DNA from: Enhydrobacter sp.
Lineage (GTDB): Bacteria; Pseudomonadota; Alphaproteobacteria; Reyranellales; Reyranellaceae
Assembly: GCA_025808875.1 (NCBI GenBank)
Contig: CP075528.1
Location: 3,904,473-3,968,472 of the forward strand
Direction of reading: 5' to 3'
Length of the DNA: 64,000 nt
The notes under the pieces: generated by a model
What the model was told of the DNA's origin: nothing
The model's database searches: none
The model's input: only the letters and a program-made list of their open reading frames with translations
Program-made: the position numbers and the translations under genes
Part shown: positions 35,963 to 45,508 of the stretch, piece by piece
How the letters are laid out: each line of letters starts with the position of its first letter
Position numbering within the stretch: the stretch's first letter is position 1

Positions 35963-36001
35963 CGGACGCAACGGACGAGAACGCCGGCGCGTTGTCGCGC
36001 C

Positions 36002-36592
36002 ATGCTGATCCAGGTCGTTCATTGCCATCCGCTCACCGAGAGCTTCGATCACGCGCTGTTTGGCACCATCGTCGAGACGCTTCGCGCCAATCGGCATGAC
36101 GTGGTCGCCACGGACCTCTATCGTGAAGAGTTTCAGCCGGCGATGACGGCGGCCGAGCGCCGGAGCTACATGGGCAACGACTACGATGTCGGGGCTTTCG
36201 AATCGTACGCCACGACCTTGAAGCGTATCGACGGCCTGATCCTCTGCTTCCCGCACTGGTGGTTCTCGATGCCGGCGATGCTGAAAGGCTGGCTCGATCG
36301 CGTCTGGGGTCCGGGCGTCGCCTTCACCTATCGCGAGGACGACCGCAAGCTCGTGCCGGCGCTCGCCAACATCAAGCTGTTCGGCGTGGTGACGAGCTAC
36401 GGCTCACCCTGGTGGGTCGTGCGCTTGATGGCCGGCAACGCCGGATACAAGGTGCTGACGCGCGGGATGAAGCCGCTGTGCGCGGCGAACGTCCGCTTCT
36501 TCTATCTGGCGAAGTACAACATGGACCACACGACCGATGAAGCGCGCCGGCGCTTCCTCGATGTCGTACGGCGCCGCATCTCCCGCATTTGA
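36002..36592 (+). CDS. NAD(P)H-dependent quinone-type oxidoreductase, flavodoxin-like
   Basis: A 196-residue FMN/FAD flavodoxin-like reductase with VVHCHPLTESFDHALF at the phosphate loop and LILCFPHWWFSMPAMLKGWLDRVWGPGVAF as the signature of the NQO1/KefF/MdaB group. It reduces quinones or similar acceptors by two electrons. It starts 39 bp after the OmpA-like gene. Confidence 0.9.
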   Translation: MLIQVVHCHPLTESFDHALFGTIVETLRANRHDVVATDLYREEFQPAMTAAERRSYMGNDYDVGAFESYATTLKRIDGLILCFPHWWFSMPAMLKGWLDRVWGPGVAFTYREDDRKLVPALANIKLFGVVTSYGSPWWVVRLMAGNAGYKVLTRGMKPLCAANVRFFYLAKYNMDHTTDEARRRFLDVVRRRISRI

Positions 36593-36716
36593 CAGTGCGG
36601 TTCCGCACAATGCCCCGGATCGGCCACAGGCCGATGCCGGGTTTCGGCCCCATTCGGAACGTTACTTCCTACATGAGGCGTGCACACGCCTCGCAACGAG
36701 AAACGAGGAAGAATCG

Positions 36717-36926
36717 ATGACGAAATACATCGTGCTGGGTGCCATCCTTCTGGGGACGACGGCCTGCGGCGAAACCTGGGGCCAGCGTGCGGTGACCGGC
36801 GGCGGCATCGGTGCCGGTTCGGGCGCCCTGATCGGCGCGGTGACTCCGCTAGGCGTCCTGCCGGGCGCCCTGATCGGCGGCGCCGTGGGTGCCGGCGTCG
36901 GCGCGGCCACGACTCCCAAGCGGTAA
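36717..36926 (+). CDS. Small glycine-zipper lipoprotein-like protein
   Basis: A 69-residue protein. A short signal sequence ends at a weak lipobox (GTTAC). It is followed by a glycine-zipper stretch (GGGIGAGSGALIGAV, GALIGGAVGAGVGAA). Such proteins sit in the envelope, often under stress control. GAGGAA lies before the ATG. A perfect GTGCGG-TT-CCGCAC inverted repeat lies upstream at 36595-36608. Confidence 0.75.
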   Translation: MTKYIVLGAILLGTTACGETWGQRAVTGGGIGAGSGALIGAVTPLGVLPGALIGGAVGAGVGAATTPKR

Positions 36927-36970
36927 CCCGCGGGCGACGACAGGAGGCGAGGCGCGTCGACTGCCGCGCC

Positions 36971-37696
36971 TCACCAGCTTTCCTTCCACGGCCGCAAGTC
37001 CATTTCGAAGGTCCAGGCCGACCTCGGCTGGCAGTGCAGCTGCCAATAGGCTTCGGCGATGTCGTCGGGCTGGAGGATGGCATCGGGACCGGCGTCGTAG
37101 CGCTCCGGAAAATTCGCGCGGATCCATTCGGTGTCGATCGCGCCGTCGATGACGATGTGCGCGACATGGATGTTCTGCGGCATGAGCTCGCGCGCCATCG
37201 ACTGGGCGAGCGCGCGCACCGCATGCTTGCCGCCGGCGAAGGCCGCGAAGCCGCGGCCGCCGCGCAACGACGCCGTCGCGCCGGTGAACAGCATGGTGCC
37301 GCGGCCTCGCGGCACCATGACCTTCGCCGCCTCGCGCGCCGTCAGGAAGCCGGCGAACGCCGTCATCTCCCAGACCTTGCGATAGACCCTCGACGTCGTG
37401 TCGCGAATGTCGAAGCGCACGTTGCCGCCGATGTTGAAGACGAAGACCTCGACGTCGCCGATCTCCGTCTCGACCTGGCGAAAGAGCTCGACCACCTGAT
37501 CCTCGTCGCGTGCATCCGACCCGAAAGGGTGGACCTTGCCACCCTCCTTCGTGATCGCCGCCACCAGCGACTGAAGCTTGTCCACGCTGCGCCGCGTGAC
37601 CACCGCGGTATAGCCCTCGCGCGCAAAGCGGCGGGCGATCGCCCCGCCCGTGGCGTCGCCGGCGCCGATGACGACGCATACCTTGTCCCTGGCCAT
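36971..37696 (-). CDS. SDR-family protein with altered catalytic tyrosine
   Basis: A 241-residue short-chain dehydrogenase with the cofactor loop GAGDATGGAIARRF and the segment GATASLRGGRGFAAFAGGKHAVRALAQS. The expected YxxxK reads FAGGK, so the catalytic tyrosine is replaced by phenylalanine while the lysine remains. The NNAG motif is also changed to NIGGN. Enzyme activity may be weak or altered; the substrate is unknown. The start at 37696 follows the divider at 37697-37752. Confidence 0.85.
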   Translation of the reverse strand: MARDKVCVVIGAGDATGGAIARRFAREGYTAVVTRRSVDKLQSLVAAITKEGGKVHPFGSDARDEDQVVELFRQVETEIGDVEVFVFNIGGNVRFDIRDTTSRVYRKVWEMTAFAGFLTAREAAKVMVPRGRGTMLFTGATASLRGGRGFAAFAGGKHAVRALAQSMARELMPQNIHVAHIVIDGAIDTEWIRANFPERYDAGPDAILQPDDIAEAYWQLHCQPRSAWTFEMDLRPWKESW

Positions 37697-37752
37697 GGCC
37701 GTTCTCCTTCGCCGCGGATCGTGTGGGTCGGAGCGGCGGCGCTCAAGGGAGA

Positions 37753-38682
37753 TTAGGTCATGGCTTCCCGACAAACATTGCGCCTCAAGAAGGCATCGAC
37801 TTCGTCCTGCCAATCCACCCTGCCGGACTCGACCGAGCTCGGCGTGCTTGCCAGCCCGTAGTCGATGTGAGCGCCATTCGCGACCGGATGCGCCCGCGAG
37901 GTCAGAAGCTCTGTGAGAGCCAGACCGGATTGCTTCACAGTGCTGGAACCGGGCAGCAGGGCCGCTACCTTGGGCAGCAGAGTCGCCCAACCCCAACGTT
38001 CCAGGGTCGACCGCTCGCGCGCCAATCCGGTTCCTGGCATCAACCCCGGATCGAAGGCGATGAAGCGCGGACCCCCTGGCGCGCGCCGGCGCGCCCGGGC
38101 ATAGACGTACAGGATCAGACAGAGCTTCGAAGTAGCGTAGCGGTCGAGACCTTGTTGCTTGGTCGACACGCCGGCATCGAGCTCGCCGATCGCGACGTTC
38201 CCAATGCCTTGATATATCCCGCCGCGGAAGCCGAACAACCGGGCCGCCTTGTTGGCAGGATCGTGTGTGCCGCTCGCCGTCATCACGACCGGCGCATCGG
38301 GCGCGAGGTGGGCCTGCAGACCGTCGATCAACAGCGCATGCCCGAGCAGATTGGCTTGAAAGGTCTCCTCGAATCCATCGCCCGTCACACGGCGCGGACC
38401 GACGATCTGCACACCGGCATTGCAGCCGAGCGATGCCAGCGTCGCTCCGTCGAGACTGGCGACGACCGCCGCGACGAAATCGCGTACCGATGCCAGCGAC
38501 GCGAGGTCGAGCGGTAGAATGCGCAGCCGGTCGCGGCCGCTCAGTGCCGCCAGCTCTCTGGCGGCTTCGGGACGGCGGGCGCCGACCACCAGATGCGCCC
38601 CCGGATCCGACAGCATTCGATGCGCCGTCGCAAGCCCGAGACCCGATGTTGCTCCGGTCAGCAGATGGAACTTCGCCGCCAT
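37753..38682 (-). CDS. SDR-family reductase, protochlorophyllide-reductase/retinol-dehydrogenase-like
   Basis: A 309-residue SDR with LLTGATSGLGLATAH, CNAGVQ (in place of NNAG), and the catalytic YATSKLCLILYVYA (YxxxK intact). The long C-terminal part resembles the light-independent-type oxidoreductases labelled protochlorophyllide reductase-like. The start is divergent from a TetR regulator, 76 bp away, so that regulator probably controls it. Confidence 0.86.
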   Translation of the reverse strand: MAAKFHLLTGATSGLGLATAHRMLSDPGAHLVVGARRPEAARELAALSGRDRLRILPLDLASLASVRDFVAAVVASLDGATLASLGCNAGVQIVGPRRVTGDGFEETFQANLLGHALLIDGLQAHLAPDAPVVMTASGTHDPANKAARLFGFRGGIYQGIGNVAIGELDAGVSTKQQGLDRYATSKLCLILYVYARARRRAPGGPRFIAFDPGLMPGTGLARERSTLERWGWATLLPKVAALLPGSSTVKQSGLALTELLTSRAHPVANGAHIDYGLASTPSSVESGRVDWQDEVDAFLRRNVCREAMT

Positions 38683-38758
38683 GAATTGACCTCGCCTGTC
38701 CGCCCCCCGAAGATGGGCCGACGCTGCGGCGGCCACCATTCGCATTGGGGATCGGCTA

Positions 38759-39364
38759 TTGGCGACAGCCCTCACACCACGCAAAAGGCCGATGCAGAAC
38801 CGGTCCGCAGCCATGGTCGAGGCCATACTCGAGGCCGCCATTCGCATTCTGCGAAAGGACGGATGGGCCGCCGTGACGACGACGCGCGTGGCCGAGCGGG
38901 CTGGCGTGTCGGTCGGCTCGCTCTATCAGTACTTTCCCAATCGTGAATCCATCGCCGCCGCGATCGTGCGACAGCGAACCCGGCGCTTGCTTCAGGCGGT
39001 CCTGCAAGCCGACATGGAGAGAACGGCCGGACGCGATGTAGCGCTGCTCGGGCTGATGTCAGCGTTTCTCGAGGAGAAGCGACGCGAGCTGGACCTGTCC
39101 CTGGCGGTTCGCGATCTGCTGCCCGACATTCAGGGTCGTCACGTCATCCTGGAGGAAATCCGACTGGTCCTGCCGCAGTTGCAGGACAAGCTCGAGGGCG
39201 TTCTGGGCGTTCGACCCGAAACCGGTCGCCTCGCCATCGCGCTCGCAGCTGTCGAGGGCGCGGTCTGGGAAACGCTGACTCAGCATTCCGATACTTTGGT
39301 GGCGCCGGCGACCGCGGCGTCGCTGGCGCGCATCTTTCGAGCGGCGCTCGACGACGACGGCTAG
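38759..39364 (+). CDS. TetR-family transcriptional regulator
   Basis: A 201-residue regulator. The HTH is AILEAAIRILRKDGWAAVTTTRVAERAGVSVGSLYQYFPNRES (about 22-65). The TTG at 38759 gives the basic tail TPRKRP typical of the family; the ATG at 38792 is an alternative. It is divergent from the SDR at 38682, the likely target. It ends 4 bp into the convergent sterol desaturase gene. Confidence 0.88.
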   Translation: MATALTPRKRPMQNRSAAMVEAILEAAIRILRKDGWAAVTTTRVAERAGVSVGSLYQYFPNRESIAAAIVRQRTRRLLQAVLQADMERTAGRDVALLGLMSAFLEEKRRELDLSLAVRDLLPDIQGRHVILEEIRLVLPQLQDKLEGVLGVRPETGRLAIALAAVEGAVWETLTQHSDTLVAPATAASLARIFRAALDDDG

Positions 39365-40268
39365 GCCGCTGTTGCAGGCACACCGTTGGGCAGCGTCGCG
39401 GCCGCCTTGCGCAGCTCGGCCGTGGTCAGGCCGTTGCCGTCGGGACGCCAGCCGGGCGGTCCGAACAGGTACATCCAGACGTCGCGTGGCGAGCGCGCCG
39501 CGGCAAGATCCTTCGCCAGGCTGACGAACGGCGCGAGATTGACGACCAACGGGTTGTGCGAGGTGACCTTCGGCGAGACGAGGCCGTAGTCGCACGGCAC
39601 ATCGGCGCGCTCCTCGATGTAGGTGCCGAACAGCCGGTCGAAGAGGATCAGGACGCCTCCGAAGTTCGCGTCGAGATACTCCGGATTGCGCGCGTGGTGG
39701 ACGCGATGCGCCGACGGCGTGTTGATCACGTACTCCAGCCAGCCGAGCTTCGGGATCCAGTCCGTGTGCAACCAAAACTGGTAGATCAGGTTGAGGAACA
39801 GCGTCGTCAACACGAGGTGCGGCTCGAAGCCCAGCAGCACGAGCGGCACGAAGAAGACGGTCGCGCCGACGGCCTTGCCCATGAAGCCCAGGCGGCGGCC
39901 GAGAGGTTCAGCTGGTTGGGCGAATGGTGCGGTGAGTGCGCCATCCAGAACCAGCGCACCTGGTGGCTGGCGCGATGATACCAGTAGTAGAAGAACTCCA
40001 CGCCGAGGAAGAGCAGCAGCACCGACCACACGTTGCCGAGGTCCTGGGTGAAGAAGCGATGGTCGTAGGCCCAGACGAACCACGGCGCGGCGATCGCGAG
40101 AGGGATCAGGGAGACGACGCGGCGTCCGACGAGATCGGCGAGCGAGCACCACCACGCCTTCCAGTCGTAGGCCTCGCGCCGCGTCCGCGAGAGCCACCAC
40201 GCCTCGACCAATCCGGCCGCCACGATCACCGGCATGAGCGCGAAATAGACGATACCAAGTTTTTCCAC
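39361..40268 (-). pseudogene. Sterol desaturase/fatty acid hydroxylase family, frameshifted
   Basis: The N-terminal part reads in one frame from the ATG at 40268: TM helices, then EFFYYWYHRASHQVRWFWMAHSPHHSPNQLNLSAA, with the His boxes HxxxH and HxxHH. The C-terminal part reads in another frame: GKAVGATVFFVPLVLLGF, HTDWIPKLGWLEYV and HRVHHARNPEYLDANFGG. The switch lies near 39895-39905, where about four bases (or one) appear to be missing before CGCCTGGGC, relative to the family pattern SAAYRLGW. All three histidine motifs survive across the two frames. Either the gene is dead or the break is a sequencing error. Confidence 0.85.
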
Positions 40269-40299
40269 GGAGCCTCTCCAACCCGGCTATCCTGTATAT

Positions 40300-40318
40300 A
40301 TATGAGCAGTGCTCATAT
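40300..40318. promoter_or_regulatory. Palindromic operator between sterol desaturase and tetR
   Basis: A perfect 19-bp palindrome, ATATGAGCA-G-TGCTCATAT, lies in the 83-bp divergent gap, 34 bp before the tetR start. Length and position fit a TetR-family operator that controls both genes. Confidence 0.7.
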
Positions 40319-40351
40319 TCCGTTACTCGCCTTTGCCAAGGAGGACGAACC

Positions 40352-41008
40352 GTGGGAAGCGCAAGACAAGTCATTGAAATCACCCGCAGAACGCCCCGCC
40401 AGGCGCGCTCGGGAATCACCGTCGAGACGATCCTCGAGGGTGCCGCTCAGGTTCTGGAAATGCACGGTCTGGCGGGGTTCACCACCAACGCCGTCGCGCT
40501 GCGTGCGGGTGTGAGCATCGGCACACTCTACCAATACTTCGCCGACAAGAACGCCGTCCTGTTCGAGCTGGCGCGCCGGGAAATGGAGCGCGCGATCTCC
40601 GATGTCGCGCGCGCTCTCGCCCAGCGCGGCGACATCTCGAACGAGGAGCGGGTCCGCGCCATGATCCGCTCCATCATCGGCGCCTTCCATGGCCGCCAGC
40701 GCGCGCGCAAGGCGGTGATCCAGGCGGTGCTGGCGCAGGGTCTGGGCATGGAGATGATGCGGCCGGTCGCCACTTTCATCGCCGAGCTGGGCGAGCGCGC
40801 GGGCGCGGCGCCGCAGGGCGCGTTCCCGCGCATGGCGGCGGAACAGCACTTCGTTCTCACCCGCGCCGTTCTCGGCGCCATCCGCGCGGCCGTCCTCGAG
40901 GAGCAGCCGTTCCTGAAGAGCCGCGCCTTCGAAGACGAGCTCGTGCGGCTGGGAACGGCCTACCTGCGCGATCTCGCCGCTAGACCCGCCGCCATTGCAC
41001 CAGCGTGA
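40352..41008 (+). CDS. TetR-family transcriptional regulator
   Basis: A 218-residue regulator with the HTH TILEGAAQVLEMHGLAGFTTNAVALRAGVSIGTLYQYFADKNA (about 25-68). The start is GTG, preceded by AAGGAGG. It is divergent from the broken sterol desaturase gene, with the 19-bp palindrome between them. Its last 29 bp overlap the convergent DUF35 gene. Confidence 0.9.
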   Translation: MGSARQVIEITRRTPRQARSGITVETILEGAAQVLEMHGLAGFTTNAVALRAGVSIGTLYQYFADKNAVLFELARREMERAISDVARALAQRGDISNEERVRAMIRSIIGAFHGRQRARKAVIQAVLAQGLGMEMMRPVATFIAELGERAGAAPQGAFPRMAAEQHFVLTRAVLGAIRAAVLEEQPFLKSRAFEDELVRLGTAYLRDLAARPAAIAPA

Positions 41009-41425
41009 AGGGGGGTTTGGCGTCGTCGTGCGCTTCGAACACCGCCTCGACCTCGGCGCCGATCCTCACCTCCTGGGCAGGATCACCCAGCAGGTTGCCG
41101 AGCATGCGGACATTGCCGGCGTCGGGCAGCTCGACCAGCACGACGATGTAGGGACCGTGGCCCTTCAACGCCGGATGGACCGGATGCCACGGCCGCTCCC
41201 AGCTGTAGATGCGGCCCCTGCCCGACACCTTCACCCAGTCGAGATCGAACCCAAGGCACTTGTGGCAGATCCACTCCGGGCCCCACTGGAAGGTACCGCA
41301 ACCCTTGCAGCGCTGAACCACGAGCTCGCCGCGCCGGGTCGCGTCCCAATAGGGCGTGTCGAGGCCGTCGTTCTCCGGAACGGGGATCGGCAATCCGCTC
41401 GGCAGGTAGCTCCCCGTCTTCACAT

Positions 41426-41429
<4 letters not shown>
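40980..41429 (-). CDS. Zn-ribbon/OB-fold acyl-CoA-associated protein (DUF35)
   Basis: A 149-residue DUF35 protein. The rubredoxin-like zinc ribbon has Cys41, Cys44, Cys55 and Cys58 (CKGCG...WICHKC), and the OB-fold follows with GRGRIYSWERPWHPVHP and GPYIVVLVELPD. Such proteins bind thiolase-like partners and help position acyl-CoA. Its ATG overlaps the thiolase-like stop by 4 bp. Downstream it overlaps the convergent tetR. Confidence 0.92.
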
Positions 41430-42600
<1,171 letters not shown>

Positions 42601-42604
<4 letters not shown>

Positions 42605-43812
42605 GGCCGGAAGCGCGCCGGCACGTCGATGCCGAGGAAGCGCGCACAGTTCAGGCCCAGCACCTTGGAACGTGCGCCGTCGGAGAGATGACCCATGGTG
42701 CGCTCGATGGCCTCGGCCGAATGCGGCCACGTGCCCTCGTGGTGCGGGTAGTCGTTGGCCCACATGAAATTGTCGGCGAGTCCATGGCTCTCGGCGAGAT
42801 CGAGGCCGGCCTTGTCCTCCTGGAAGGAGGAGAAGCCGTGCATGCGGTAGTACTCGCTCGGCAGGTGTTTGAGCTTGGGCCGCACCCAGAAATGATGCTT
42901 CTTGTAGGCCTCGTCCATCGCCTCGAGCAGCCACGGCACCCAGCCGATGCCGGCCTCGATGGTGGCGAAGCGCAGCGTGGGGAAGCGCTCGAGCACCCCC
43001 GACGCACAAAGATTGGCCACCGGCTCGATGGTCGGCGACAGCGAGTGCGAGACGTAGTTGACGACGGCGCCGCCGTTGCCGCGCGCCGCGCGCGGATCGC
43101 GGCCCGTGGAGACGTGGAAGGTGATCGGCAGGCCCGCGTCGGTAATGACCGCCCACAGCGGATCGAAATGCGGCAGGTTGTAGTTGACGTGGTTGCTGTC
43201 ATGGCCGCCCCACACCGGCTTGCACGGCAGGGTCAGGCACTTGAATCCGAGTTTCGCCAGCCGCTGTACCTCGGCGATCGAACCTTCCAGATCGCCGGTC
43301 GCGAGGCATCCCGCCGGAATCATGCGGTCCTGATGCGTGCCGAACTGCTCCCACGCCCAGTCGTTCCAGACCCGGCACTGCGCCATCGCGAACTGCGGAT
43401 CGGGCGTCGCCCACATGGCCAGGCCCTTGTTGGGGAAGATCAGCTCGACATCGATGCCGTCACGATCGTGGTCGGCCAGCCGGCCCAGCGGATCGGCGCC
43501 CGCCTTGTTGCGCGCCATGTCCTCGCCCTCGAGCGTGGAGAGCCTGAGGCGATCGGGCCGATAGCCCTCGCAGACGCGCCATTGCACGCCGTCCTTGTCG
43601 GTGACCACGCGCGGCAGGCGCTCGTGATACTTCTTGTCCATGCGCTCGAACCAGAGAGTGGCCGGTTCGTTGGCATGGCCGTCGGCCGACACCATGAAGT
43701 ACTTCCTCGCCGCATCGGGCCGGGCGCTGCGCGGCCAGCCGGCTGCGCCCGGCGTCTCGAGGCGCCAGCGATTCGGTTCGTTGACGACGATTTGAGAGGC
43801 GATCTGGTTCAT
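42601..43812 (-). CDS. Amidohydrolase-2 family protein
   Basis: A 403-residue TIM-barrel amidohydrolase (PF04909). It contains VSADGHANEPATLW at the metal-ligand strand, LIFPNKGLAMW, LPITFHVSTGRDP, and the late FMWANDYPHHEGTWPHS with the conserved Asp/His. The group includes decarboxylases of aromatic or dicarboxylic intermediates. It is preceded by marR (4-bp overlap) and followed by the thiolase-like gene. Confidence 0.9.
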
Positions 43813-44282
43813 CGATTCCTCCTCCTGGACGTATCCTCGACATGTGCCGCCGGTTCATCCAGCTGGCGTTCGATGGTGGCCAGCACGCGCTGGCAGGTCT
43901 CGAGATCGCGTTCGGGCACCGCGGCGAGCAGCCTGAGCTGCAGCTCGGTGCCGACCTTGGCGACGCGCACGGCCAGCTCGCGGCCGGCGCGCGTGAGATG
44001 GATGCCGCGGGCGCGCCGGTCGTTCTCGTCCTCGCGCCGCTCGATCAGCCCGCGCCGCTCGAGGCTGTCGAGCAGCCGCACCAGCGACGGCCCCTCGATG
44101 CCGAGCGCGCCGGCGAGCTCCTTCTGCCGCACGCCGCTGCCCAGTCGCCCGACATAGGCGAGCGGCCGCCAGGTGGCGTCGGTCAGGCCGAACTTGTGCA
44201 GCTCGCCGTCGACCGCCTGGCGCAGCCGGCGGGCCAGCCGGGCGACGTTGAAGCCGAAATCGATCTGCTGGGGACGCGCCAT
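43809..44282 (-). CDS. MarR-family transcriptional regulator
   Basis: A 157-residue winged-helix regulator. Helices opening with VARLARRLRQAVDGELHKFGL and the wHTH with RQKELAGALGIEGPSLVRLLDSLERRGLIERREDENDRRARG place it with MarR. It is the first gene of the marR-amidohydrolase-thiolase-DUF35 operon, each pair overlapping by 4 bp, so it probably represses its own operon. The start is 10 bp from a TTAG/CTAA alternating motif. Confidence 0.92.
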   Translation of the reverse strand: MARPQQIDFGFNVARLARRLRQAVDGELHKFGLTDATWRPLAYVGRLGSGVRQKELAGALGIEGPSLVRLLDSLERRGLIERREDENDRRARGIHLTRAGRELAVRVAKVGTELQLRLLAAVPERDLETCQRVLATIERQLDEPAAHVEDTSRRRNR

Positions 44283-44291
44283 GGCAGAAAG

Positions 44292-44311
44292 TTAGGATGC
44301 TAAGCAATTAG
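44292..44311. promoter_or_regulatory. Alternating TTAG/CTAA half-sites upstream of marR
   Basis: TTAG-gatg-CTAA-gcaa-TTAG: three half-sites at an 8-bp period, forming two overlapping inverted repeats 10 bp upstream of the marR ATG. AT-rich inverted half-sites are typical MarR operators; the assignment is inferred. Confidence 0.5.
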
Positions 44312-44356
44312 TTGGCAAGGCCGTTGGCCTGCCTGTCGGAACGACTGCTCTCTCCT

Positions 44357-44776
44357 CTAGACCAGGGCGAATCCTTCCTTCATCGCGGCGGCCGCCAAGC
44401 GATCGTCGAGCGTGACCAGTTCCATCGATGGCGGTCGGCCTTCCGCCGCGACGAAGGCCGCCGCCAGCTGCAATGCATCAGCGGCACGGAGTGGATGAAC
44501 GCGAACGAACCGAGCAGCCGTTTCGCGCACCAGTTCGGTCGGATCGATCCCATGCCAGCCCCGGCCCAGCACCGTAAGGCGGTTAGCCGCCACTGTGGCG
44601 GCCGCCGCGTCGAGCGCTCCTTCACGCTCGAGTCGGGCGAGCGCCGACGCACATTCGACCACCGACCCCCACCAAACGAGCATTGCCGGATCGGTAGCCA
44701 GCAAGCTACGCAGCCGTGTCGTCGACGACTCCGCGACCAGCAGCGGCACCAATGCAGAGGAATCCCAGAACCTCAC
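44357..44776 (-). CDS. PIN-domain toxin, VapC-like
   Basis: A 139-residue PIN-domain ribonuclease. The acidic metal ligands Asp5 (FWDSSALV), Glu41 (VECASAL), Asp100 (AADALQL) and Asp124/125 (TLDDRL) are all present. The start is GTG, overlapping the antitoxin stop (GTGA), so synthesis is coupled. The pair forms a type II toxin-antitoxin module. Confidence 0.88.
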   Translation of the reverse strand: MRFWDSSALVPLLVAESSTTRLRSLLATDPAMLVWWGSVVECASALARLEREGALDAAAATVAANRLTVLGRGWHGIDPTELVRETAARFVRVHPLRAADALQLAAAFVAAEGRPPSMELVTLDDRLAAAAMKEGFALV

Positions 44777-45072
44777 CGGCCTTCCCGCCGCTCATCGAGC
44801 AGCGCCGCCACAGCGGACGCGCCGCGCCTTGGTGTCGGCGGGGTACTGGCGAGGAACGACTTGGGAAGGGCCGCGCGGCGCGGATGCACGACGCCATCAC
44901 GCACGAGGCGCATCAATCGGCCTTCACTGGCGTCTTTCGCTTCACCGAGAACAGGCTCGAGTCGCGCGACAGGTCGGCCGCGATCCATGATCAGGACAGG
45001 GGCACCCCGCCGTACGCCGTCCAGGAGGGCGCTCAGCTTGTTCTTGGCCTCTGAAATGCTGGCTTTCTTCAT
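44773..45072 (-). CDS. Phd/YefM-like antitoxin
   Basis: A 99-residue antitoxin with the prevent-host-death N-terminus KKASISEAKNKLSALLDGVRRGAPVLIMDRGRPVARLEP. The C-terminal half would bind the downstream PIN toxin. The antitoxin gene comes first, as usual. The promoter region is the short gap at 45073-45103. Confidence 0.87.
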   Translation of the reverse strand: MKKASISEAKNKLSALLDGVRRGAPVLIMDRGRPVARLEPVLGEAKDASEGRLMRLVRDGVVHPRRAALPKSFLASTPPTPRRGASAVAALLDERREGR

Positions 45073-45103
45073 GTGGCCAAAATAGACAGATCGTTCTGCC
45101 TTC

Positions 45104-45508
45104 TCAAGCTACTTGCGAAGAGAAATGGCCTCCGTGACTCGCCATCAACGACGAGGCCGTCGGTCGAACTCGGCAGTTGACCGTCGTCCGATTCTCCGAC
45201 GGCGGAGCGCGGCAAGATGGCGTTCGCCCCTGCCGCCAAATGTTCGGTTCACCTGAACGGCGGCCATTAAAATAATGGAAATCACGCAGGGCCTCGCCCG
45301 GCACCGGCACCACGAGCGAGGTCACGCGTTCGTGCCGGCCCATGACGTAGCCCCGGCCTTCGTCGCGGGCGATCAGCCGCGGATGGTCGGGCGCGACCAG
45401 CGGCAGATGCGCGAGGCGATAGGTGTCGTCGAGCGGCAGGCCTCGTCCGGCGACAAAACGCGTGCGGCTGGCGACGTAGCCGAGCTCGTCGTCCCCGCAG
45501 AGGATCAC
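45104..45508 (-). CDS. Unknown protein, coupled to lysyl-tRNA synthetase
   Basis: A 134-residue frame opens with a GTG that overlaps the LysRS stop (GTGA). The first 80 residues look protein-like (CGDDELGYVASRTRFVAGRG, then GYVMGRHERVTSLVVPVPGEALRDFHYF). The last 50 are basic and low-quality, as if the end were lost or mutated beside the toxin-antitoxin module. No family is recognised. The gap has no alternative gene. Confidence 0.4.
   Translation of the reverse strand: MILCGDDELGYVASRTRFVAGRGLPLDDTYRLAHLPLVAPDHPRLIARDEGRGYVMGRHERVTSLVVPVPGEALRDFHYFNGRRSGEPNIWRQGRTPSCRAPPSENRTTVNCRVRPTASSLMASHGGHFSSQVA

Noticed and set aside
36595..36608. GTGCGG-TT-CCGCAC as a terminator
   Set aside because: No T-run follows on either strand and the stem is short.
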